Positions 41,532 through 47,221 of a stretch of 47,221 bases of DNA are shown one piece after another. Positions within the stretch are counted from its first letter, which is position 1. Every line of letters starts with the position of its first letter. This stretch comes from JAQUVS01 sp964389735 (lineage in GTDB: Bacteria; Bacillota_I; Bacilli_A; RF39; UBA660): contig CAYMEJ010000002.1 in assembly GCA_964389735.1 (NCBI GenBank), positions 1 to 47,221 on the forward strand, in the 5' to 3' direction. The notes under the pieces were generated by a model. That model ran no database searches and was not told the DNA's origin. It saw only the letters and a list, made by a program, of their open reading frames with translations. The position numbers were made by a program, and so were the translations under genes.

Positions 41532-41552
41532 TAGGACAATACGGAGGTAATT

Positions 41553-42008
41553 ATGAAAATAGGAATAGCATCTGATCATAGAGGATATAAATTAAAAGAA
41601 AAATTAAAGAAATACTTAACCAAAAAACATTATGAAGTAATAGATTATGGTACAAATAGTACAGAATCAGTAGATTATCCTGATTATGGAATAAGACTTT
41701 CTAATGCAGTAATAGATGAAGAAGTTACATTAGGAATAGCAATTTGTGGAACAGGAATAGGAATATCAATAGCATGTAATAAAGTAAAAGGAATAAGATG
41801 TGCAAAAGTAGACAATGTAGAAGAAGCAAAACATTGTAAAATAGACAATAATGCTAACATAATAGCACTAAATGGATCAATGCCAAATTATAAAGTTTTA
41901 GATATAATAGATGCATATCTAAATACAGATTATTCAAATGAAGAAAGACATCAAAGAAGATTAGATAAAATTCAAAATTATGAAGAGGGTAAAATAGATG
42001 AGTGTTAA
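41553..42008 (+). CDS. rpiB: ribose-5-phosphate isomerase B
   Basis: RpiB interconverts ribose-5-phosphate and ribulose-5-phosphate in the pentose phosphate pathway. The 151 residues show KIGIASDHRGYKLKEKLKKYL at the start, DYPDYGIRLSNAV, the Cys-containing AICGTGIGISIACNKVKGIRCAKV with GTGIG, and DNNANIIALNG. Family length. GGAGG precedes the ATG. RpiB near MntP also occurs in Bacillus. The next small gene overlaps its end by 11 bp. Confidence 0.95.
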   Translation: MKIGIASDHRGYKLKEKLKKYLTKKHYEVIDYGTNSTESVDYPDYGIRLSNAVIDEEVTLGIAICGTGIGISIACNKVKGIRCAKVDNVEEAKHCKIDNNANIIALNGSMPNYKVLDIIDAYLNTDYSNEERHQRRLDKIQNYEEGKIDEC

Positions 42009-42195
42009 ATTTTTTATATATATAATAACAACTATATTAACAGTATGGTCATTGGATTCAATAAACATAAATAATATTTTTAAAAAAAATAAAGTAACTC
42101 AAGCAAGACTGTTTTATTTTCTTTTAGCATTATCATTAATATATCTAACAACCAATTTTATATATGATATATTTTTATCAGTAAAAATAATTTAA
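41998..42195 (+). CDS. DUF1146 (YwzB-like) membrane protein
   Basis: A 65-residue protein with two hydrophobic segments. SLDSININNIFKKNKVTQARLFYFLLALSLIYLTTNFIYDIF fits the DUF1146 pattern; in B. subtilis ywzB lies in the same neighbourhood before the spoIID/spoIIQ genes. Overlaps rpiB. Function unknown. Confidence 0.75.
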   Translation: MSVKFFIYIITTILTVWSLDSININNIFKKNKVTQARLFYFLLALSLIYLTTNFIYDIFLSVKII

Positions 42196-42247
42196 TTTTT
42201 TGTATAAAACTTCATTTAAAGAACCAAACTTTTAATGAGGTGAAATA

Positions 42248-42874
42248 ATGAAAAAGAAATTAAAATTAAAGAAGTTCGTTTTACCAATGGTATATTCAAT
42301 ATTTGTAATAGCAACAGTAATATCAGTTTATTATATTAGTAATAGGAAAGAAGAACCAGATGAAATAACATATGTTTCTTCATCAATATTAAATAATGAT
42401 ATACCAGTAGTAAATACAGAAGTATTAATAAAAAAACCATATTTATCTGAAAAGGTAACAATAGGTAAGACTTTCTATGATTACCAAGCAGATGAAGAAA
42501 CACAAAAAAAAGCAATAGTAACACATGAAAACACTTATATGCAAAACTCAGGAGTAGATTACATATCAGATGAATCTTTTGATATAGTTGCAATACTAGA
42601 TGGTGAAGTAATATCAGTGACAGAAGAAGAACTGCTTGGAAAAGTAATAGAAATTAGACATGAAAATGATATTATAAGTACTTATCAAAGCTTAAGTGAA
42701 ACATCTATTAAAAAAGGTGATCATGTAACTCAAGGACAAGTAATAGGTAAAAGTGGTACATCAGAAATAAATAAAGAATACAAAAACTGTTTACATTTTG
42801 AATTATATATAAATGCATCAATAGTAAACCCAGAAACTCATTATGAAAAAAATATAAAAGAATTTAAAAATTAA
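42248..42874 (+). CDS. spoIIQ: SpoIIQ-like degenerate M23 protein
   Basis: SpoIIQ anchors in the forespore membrane and pairs with SpoIIIAH across the sporulation septum. The 208 residues have one membrane segment (about 11-30) and an M23 fold with MQNSGVDYISDESFDIVAILDGEVISV, IKKGDHVTQGQVIGKSG and LHFELYINASIVNPE. The peptidase site is degenerate: the His expected at residue 100 is Asn and the first of the HxH pair is Cys181, while Asp104 and His183 are kept. That fits a dead enzyme. Position before an mbl-like gene, and the missing spoIID and spoIIID, support a spoIIQ remnant locus. GAGGTG precedes the ATG. Confidence 0.82.
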   Translation: MKKKLKLKKFVLPMVYSIFVIATVISVYYISNRKEEPDEITYVSSSILNNDIPVVNTEVLIKKPYLSEKVTIGKTFYDYQADEETQKKAIVTHENTYMQNSGVDYISDESFDIVAILDGEVISVTEEELLGKVIEIRHENDIISTYQSLSETSIKKGDHVTQGQVIGKSGTSEINKEYKNCLHFELYINASIVNPETHYEKNIKEFKN

Positions 42875-42894
42875 CATAGAATGGACGTGATAAT

Positions 42895-43878
42895 TTGAAA
42901 GATATTGGTATAGATTTAGGAACAAAAAATATTCTTATATATGTAAAAAATAAAGGAATAGTATTAGATGAACCAACAGTAGTAGCAATAGATACAGAAA
43001 CAAAAAAGGTATTAGCAATTGGTACAGAAGCCAAAGATATGATAGGTAGAACACCAGAAAAAGTTCAAGCAATAAGTCCATTAAAAGAAGGCGTAATAGC
43101 TGACTTTGATGTAACAGAAGTAATGTTAAATAAATTAATAAAGAAAGCCATAGGAAAAAAATTATATCCAAAGCCAACTATATTAATATGTTGCCCTTCT
43201 AATATTACACCTGTTGAAAAAAACGCCATTAAAGAAGCAGCAGAAAGAACAGGGGCAAAGAAAGTATATTTAGAAGAAGAAGCAAAAGTGGCTGCAATAG
43301 GAGCAGGATTAGATATATCAAGACCTAGTGGAAATATGATTATAGATATAGGTGGTGGAACAACTGATATAGCTGTATTATCTTTAGGTGGAATAGTTAA
43401 AAGTTCTTCAATTAAAATAGCAGGTAATACTTTTGATGAAGATATAATGAAATATATAAAAAATAAATATAAAATAATAATAGGTGAAACAACGGCAGAA
43501 GAAATAAAAAAAGAAATAGGAACAGTAAATAAAAATAAAAAAGATTTAGAAAAAGAGATAACAGGAAAAAATATCGAAGATGGACTTCCTGTTACAATAA
43601 CTATAAAATCAAAAGAAATAGAAGAAGCAATTAAAGAAGATATTGATAAAATTAAAAAGAAAATAAAAGAAGTATTAGAAGAAACTCCTCCAGAATTATC
43701 CTCAGACATTGTGGAAAAAGGAATAGTATTAACAGGTGGAGGTTCATTAATAGAAGGTTTACCTGAACTTTTATCAAAAGAATTAAAAGTACCAGTATTC
43801 ATTTCAGATAGTCCATTAACAAATGTAGTAGAGGGAACAGGCATGTTATTAAATAATACTTATTTATTAGAAAATTAA
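42895..43878 (+). CDS. MreB/Mbl-type actin
   Basis: Bacterial actin that guides elongation wall synthesis. The 327 residues show phosphate motif 1 (IGIDLGTKNILIYVKNKGIVLDEPTVVAI), TILICCPSNITPVEKNAIKEAAERTGA, YLEEEAKVAAIGAGLDI, IIDIGGGTTDIAVLSLGG (phosphate 2) and the adenosine motif GIVLTGGGSLIEGLPELL. Position after spoIIQ resembles Bacillus mbl, which follows spoIIID. It starts with TTG (GGACGTGAT upstream), 20 bp after spoIIQ. A hairpin ends the gene. Confidence 0.93.
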   Translation: MKDIGIDLGTKNILIYVKNKGIVLDEPTVVAIDTETKKVLAIGTEAKDMIGRTPEKVQAISPLKEGVIADFDVTEVMLNKLIKKAIGKKLYPKPTILICCPSNITPVEKNAIKEAAERTGAKKVYLEEEAKVAAIGAGLDISRPSGNMIIDIGGGTTDIAVLSLGGIVKSSSIKIAGNTFDEDIMKYIKNKYKIIIGETTAEEIKKEIGTVNKNKKDLEKEITGKNIEDGLPVTITIKSKEIEEAIKEDIDKIKKKIKEVLEETPPELSSDIVEKGIVLTGGGSLIEGLPELLSKELKVPVFISDSPLTNVVEGTGMLLNNTYLLEN

Positions 43879-43903
43879 AAGTATACAAAGTATACTTTTT
43901 TTT
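43878..43903 (+). terminator. terminator after the mbl-like gene
   Basis: AAAGTATAC (43878-43886) pairs with GTATACTTT (43890-43898), loop AAA, then T. Confidence 0.75.
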
Positions 43904-43910
43904 ATTAATT

Positions 43911-43919
43911 TGATATAAT
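43911..43919 (+). promoter_or_regulatory. extended -10 promoter of tagO/wecA
   Basis: TGATATAAT, 22 bp before the start, directly after the mbl terminator. Confidence 0.5.
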
Positions 43920-43941
43920 CATTACAGATGAGGTGGTTAAC

Positions 43942-45033
43942 ATGTTTAATGAAGACATCAACCAAATTATAACAATAGTAGCTACAACGTTTTTATTCAG
44001 TGCTATTATCATGCCTATTATGAAAAAAGTTGCACATCATATAGGAGCAGTCGATGTACCAAGACATTCAGAAGGAGAAAGACATATACATAATAAACCA
44101 GTACCAAAATTAGGTGGTGTTGGTATATTTATTGCTTTTTTAATGGGATATATGTTATTTGGTAGACATAGTATTAAAATGAACTCTATTTTAATAGGAA
44201 GTTTTTTTGTAATATTAACGGGAATAGTAGATGATATAAATGATTTAAGAGCATCTAGAAAAGTATTAGGACAATTAGCAGCAGCATTAGTTGTAGTATT
44301 TTATGGTCAAATAGTATTAACAGATATAACCTTATTTGGAAAATATATTGAATTTGGAGCAATGGCATATCCAATAACAATAATATTTATTGTAGCATGT
44401 ATTAATATAATAAATTTAACAGATGGACTAGATGGATTAAGTGGTGGAGTAACAAGTATATTTTATTTAACTACAGGTATAATATGTTTTTATCAAGGAA
44501 GAATAGGAACACTAGAAATGATTTTATCATTCATAATGTTGGGTTCAACATTAGGATTCTTATTACATAACTTTTATCCTGCTAAAATATTTGCAGGTGA
44601 TTGTAGTATGTTTATGGGATTTATGATAGCAGTAATATCATTATTAGGATTTAAAACAACTGCTTTAACTTCATTATTTGTGCCATTAATGATATTAGGT
44701 TTACCAATACTAGATACAGCATTTGCAATTATTAGAAGAGCATTAAAGAAGCAACCTATCTTCTCAGCGGATAAGCAACATGTACACCATCAATTATTAG
44801 GAATGAATTTTTCTCAAAGAACAACAGTATTAATTATATATGGAGTAAATATATTATTTGCATCAACATCAGTATTATTTGTATTAAAAGATGCAGAAGC
44901 AGCAAAATTTATTTATTGTATTTTAGCAGTATTATTAATATGGTTTGTATGTTATACCAGTGTAATAACTGATAAAAGACCAATAAAATTAAAGGAAATA
45001 AAAAACAAAGTAAAAAAGGGAAGAAAAAAATAA
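43942..45033 (+). CDS. undecaprenyl-phosphate GlcNAc-1-phosphate transferase (TagO/WecA family)
   Basis: Transfers a sugar phosphate to undecaprenyl phosphate, starting wall teichoic acid or other surface glycan. The 363 residues have about ten membrane segments. AVDVPRHSEGERHIHNKPVPKLGGVGIF is the N-terminal signature; ILTGIVDDINDLRASRKVLGQL and NIINLTDGLDGLSGGV carry the conserved Asp residues; KQHVHHQLLG is the HxH motif near 275. I prefer the ATG at 43942 with GAGGTGG upstream over GTG 43933. It stands alone between terminators; the glycan is not deducible. Confidence 0.92.
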   Translation: MFNEDINQIITIVATTFLFSAIIMPIMKKVAHHIGAVDVPRHSEGERHIHNKPVPKLGGVGIFIAFLMGYMLFGRHSIKMNSILIGSFFVILTGIVDDINDLRASRKVLGQLAAALVVVFYGQIVLTDITLFGKYIEFGAMAYPITIIFIVACINIINLTDGLDGLSGGVTSIFYLTTGIICFYQGRIGTLEMILSFIMLGSTLGFLLHNFYPAKIFAGDCSMFMGFMIAVISLLGFKTTALTSLFVPLMILGLPILDTAFAIIRRALKKQPIFSADKQHVHHQLLGMNFSQRTTVLIIYGVNILFASTSVLFVLKDAEAAKFIYCILAVLLIWFVCYTSVITDKRPIKLKEIKNKVKKGRKK

Positions 45034-45056
45034 AATTTTATCTTCCTTTTCCTATG
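45012..45056 (+). terminator. possible terminator after tagO/wecA
   Basis: AGGGAAGA pairs with TCTTCCTT, enclosing the perfect TAAAATTTTA palindrome, followed by T. The T run is broken by C. Confidence 0.45.
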
Positions 45057-45108
45057 TAAAAATCTTCAATTATGATAAAATGTAGATAGTCGTGTGAGGT
45101 GAGAGTCT

Positions 45109-45843
45109 ATGATAAATTTTATTATATATGAAGATGATAAAGAATTAAGAGAAATTTATGTCAATTGTATATTAAAAATGATAGGTAATAGCAAAATAGC
45201 ATACGAAATACATGAATTTTCTAAGTATTCAAATGCTTCACAAGAAATAGTAAGTAAATCAATAGGAAAGAAAATATATATTTTAGATATAGAGGTACCA
45301 GGTAAATCAGGATTAGATTATGCAAGAGAAATAAGAGATAATGGTGATTGGAATAGTCCAATAATAGTAGTAACAGCGCATGAAGCAACTAGATTTGATG
45401 CATTTAATTCAAGAACATTATTATTAAGTTTCATAAGTAAAAATAATAATTTAAAAAAAGATTTACACGAAAGTCTTAAGGTAGCATATAAAATATCATC
45501 AACAAATAAATCATTGACAATAAAATATGATGGAGAAATATATAAAATTTTATATCATGATATCTTATTCATAGAAAAAGAAATAAATAAAGCAGAATGC
45601 AGAATAGTAACAAAAGATAATGAAATGAAAACGACAACAAGTATTACAAATTTAATGAGAACACTACAAGATGATCCTAGATTTTTTAAAACTCATAGAG
45701 GTTGCATAATTAATCTTGATAATGTAACGGGAGTAGAGTTAGTAGAAAACTTAATAAAGTTTAAAGATAAAGAAACATATCTATTAGCAAGAGATAAAAA
45801 GAAAGAACTTAAAGAAAAATTAAGTAAACTAATTGGTGATTAA
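45109..45843 (+). CDS. AgrA-type LytTR response regulator
   Basis: Two-component response regulator of 244 residues. The receiver domain begins FIIYEDDKELREIY, with the phosphorylation Asp in YILDIEVPGKSGLDYAREIR (about residue 64), and PIIVVTAHE. The C-terminal LytTR DNA-binding domain starts near residue 140 (KSLTIKYDGEIYKILYHDILFIEKE) and has RFFKTHRGCIINLDNVTGVE. The AgrA family matches in length. The kinase gene follows 2 bp after the stop, so the pair is co-transcribed. No agrB or agrD lies in the window. The promoter resembles TGATAAAAT at 45073. Confidence 0.9.
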   Translation: MINFIIYEDDKELREIYVNCILKMIGNSKIAYEIHEFSKYSNASQEIVSKSIGKKIYILDIEVPGKSGLDYAREIRDNGDWNSPIIVVTAHEATRFDAFNSRTLLLSFISKNNNLKKDLHESLKVAYKISSTNKSLTIKYDGEIYKILYHDILFIEKEINKAECRIVTKDNEMKTTTSITNLMRTLQDDPRFFKTHRGCIINLDNVTGVELVENLIKFKDKETYLLARDKKKELKEKLSKLIGD

Positions 45844-45845
45844 GA

Positions 45846-47165
45846 ATGAATGAAATGTTAAATAATTTTATAAATGCTATACCATGTAGTATTATTTTGA
45901 TTATTATAGGATACTTTTTAATTGGTAAACAAACATTTAGTAAAACAGCATGTGTAAAAATAATAATATCAATCCTAATTTATTCATTATTCACAATGAT
46001 AAATAGAGAAATAGGGGATGGTGTTATTAGATTTATGACAGCATACCTTTTAATGCTGTTTATATACAAATATAATTTTCCTGCAACATTTAATAAATTA
46101 ATTATTGTTTCGTTAATATCCTATGTCATAATGGCATTATCTGATATTCTTGTAATGATGTTAGTTTTACTATACACATTTATCACAAAAAGTGATATTA
46201 ATCTAGTGATGGATGTTTCAAATACAATGTATATTAACATATTAGTTGGAACAATATCAATAATAATATTATTGGTTAATAAAAAAATATTGAAAAAAAT
46301 TGTTAGAAACCTGGAAAGAAAAATAAATGTTTCAATGATTGTTATACCATTATTATTGATATTGACGCTTAGTACATTATTCTTTAAGGTACCAACTAAC
46401 GAATGGAAGATAGATGTTGATTTCTATGTAAATATAACTTTAATAATCATAATGTGTATAATATCTGTATACATATTGAAACAAAAAAGTGAAGTAAGTA
46501 CTATGAAAACAAAATATCAAGAACTTATTTCATACTCAGGTGTTGTAGAAAAATTAACTGAAGACTATAGAATTAAACAGCATGAAAACAAGAATCAACT
46601 TTTAATTATTAAGGGAATGGTACCAGTAAAGAATAAAGATTTACATCAATATATTGATAATCTTTTAGAAAAGAGTAATGATGCTAAAAGCAGATGGATT
46701 AATAATCTGAAATATATCCAATTGCCAGAAGTAAAAAGCTTCATTAATTATAAAATAGTAGAAATGGAAGCAAAAAACATTTCAGTAGAAGTAAATGTAA
46801 ATAAATCAATTCAAAAATTAAAATATAAGAATTTATCAATAAAAGATAAAGAAATAATATATACTTTATTAGGAGTTTACTTAGATAATGCTTTAGAAGC
46901 AGCAGAAAAAAGTAAACAAAAAGAAGTATTAATTAATATCTATGATGATAAAGAAAATATTTATTTTGAGTTATATAATACATACAAAGGAAAAGTAGAT
47001 ATATCAAAAATAGATGAATATGGATATACAAATAAAGGAAGTAAACACGGAGTAGGATTATACTTAGTAAAATCCGTACTCAATAATAATTTAAAATATT
47101 TAACTAGCAGAAAATTAGAAGACAAATATTTTATTCAAATTGTAACAATAAAAAAGAATATGTAA
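45846..47165 (+). CDS. AgrC-type sensor histidine kinase (GHKL)
   Basis: Quorum-sensing-type kinase of 439 residues. Six hydrophobic segments fill residues 10-215, after which comes the His-containing dimerisation stretch YRIKQHENKNQLLIIKGMVP. The GHKL ATPase domain has YLDNALEAAEKSKQ (N box) and KGSKHGVGLYLVKSVL (G box). AgrC usually follows AgrA's neighbours agrB and agrD; here the order is regulator then kinase. The gene ends in a complete TAA 56 bp before the window edge, and a putative peptide signal gene could lie further right. Confidence 0.88.
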   Translation: MNEMLNNFINAIPCSIILIIIGYFLIGKQTFSKTACVKIIISILIYSLFTMINREIGDGVIRFMTAYLLMLFIYKYNFPATFNKLIIVSLISYVIMALSDILVMMLVLLYTFITKSDINLVMDVSNTMYINILVGTISIIILLVNKKILKKIVRNLERKINVSMIVIPLLLILTLSTLFFKVPTNEWKIDVDFYVNITLIIIMCIISVYILKQKSEVSTMKTKYQELISYSGVVEKLTEDYRIKQHENKNQLLIIKGMVPVKNKDLHQYIDNLLEKSNDAKSRWINNLKYIQLPEVKSFINYKIVEMEAKNISVEVNVNKSIQKLKYKNLSIKDKEIIYTLLGVYLDNALEAAEKSKQKEVLINIYDDKENIYFELYNTYKGKVDISKIDEYGYTNKGSKHGVGLYLVKSVLNNNLKYLTSRKLEDKYFIQIVTIKKNM

Positions 47166-47166
47166 C

Positions 47167-47221
47167 TGATGTGAACCCCGTTTAGTAGACATCAATAAAA
47201 AAGAACGCTAGTAAATTCTAG
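47167..47221. other. window tail with a possible IS3-type terminal repeat
   Basis: Directly after the kinase stop comes TGATGTGAACCCCGTTTAGT, continuing to GACA. Many IS3/IS150-type ends begin TG and carry ACCCC followed by GT and GACA about 20 bp in. TGATGT also pairs with ACATCA 16 bp on. It is richer in G+C than its surroundings. Only one end is seen and no transposase, so this is tentative. Confidence 0.25.

Noticed and set aside
43065..43844. 259-codon minus-strand frame
   Set aside because: Antisense to the mbl-like actin; a shadow caused by the codon bias of the real gene.
1..47221. CRISPR array, tRNA or rRNA genes, prophage or defence island
   Set aside because: No regularly spaced repeats, tRNA cloverleaf or rRNA sequence was seen in the intergenic gaps, and none of the genes belongs to known defence or phage families.

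Overview
The window is a replication-origin region of a very AT-rich, low-G+C Firmicute (class Bacilli by gene order). By eye G+C is about a quarter; I did not compute it. The order gyrB-recF-comK-dnaN-dnaA / oriC / rpmH-rnpA-yidC-jag-mnmE-mnmG-rsmG-noc-parA-parB-mscS-DUF951-abgT-ychF-rpsF-ssb-rpsR-gdpP(DHH)-rplI-dnaC is the Bacilli origin backbone. Two stage II sporulation genes (spoIIR, spoIIQ), a delta subunit of RNA polymerase, a DUF1146 gene beside spoIIQ and an mbl-like gene point to a spore-forming or formerly spore-forming, uncultured gut-type Bacillus (Erysipelotrichia/RF39-like is my guess). Runs of N show it is a draft, probably metagenomic, scaffold.

Layout. 1-5.9 kb: leftward replication genes (gyrB cut by the window edge, recF, a ComK-like regulator, dnaN, dnaA). 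4.4-6.1 kb: oriC, with DnaA-box clusters on both sides of dnaA. 6.2-15.4 kb: rightward ribosome/tRNA-modification and chromosome-segregation genes, with a Noc-binding palindrome just before mnmG. mnmG is split by a 10-N join whose two sides encode the same 42-residue segment in two different versions, so the left ~10.3 kb and the right ~36.9 kb may come from different genomes. 15.4-26.6 kb: channel, transporter, ychF, the rpsF-ssb-rpsR operon, a stripped-down GdpP, rplI, dnaC, then an M23 hydrolase where walRK would be expected, walJ and rlmH. 26.7-34.5 kb: alanine symporter, ung, lemA and a class A PBP (both leftward), pta, ywiB-argS. 34.6-45.0 kb: rpoE, prfA, prmC, spoIIR, mntP, fba, murA, SGNH hydrolase, rpmE, rpiB, ywzB, spoIIQ, mbl-like, tagO/wecA. 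45.1-47.2 kb: an AgrA-type LytTR regulator and an AgrC-type kinase, then a short tail resembling the end of an insertion sequence.

How it works together. Nearly every gene is read away from the origin. Replication initiation (DnaA, DnaN, DnaC), segregation (ParA, ParB), nucleoid occlusion (Noc and its site), translation, and wall synthesis and sporulation morphogenesis (MurA, TagO, PBP, Mbl, SpoIIQ, SpoIIR) are grouped in short operons, many started by an extended -10 box (TGNTATAAT) and ended by short intrinsic hairpins. There is no CRISPR array, tRNA or rRNA gene, prophage or recognised defence island. The most unusual points are the comK homologue inside the dnaN-recF interval, the Noc protein with a long linker and no membrane helix next to a perfect Noc-binding site, ribosome-binding sites buried in terminator-like hairpins before spoIIR and mntP, the shortened L34, and the reduced GdpP.
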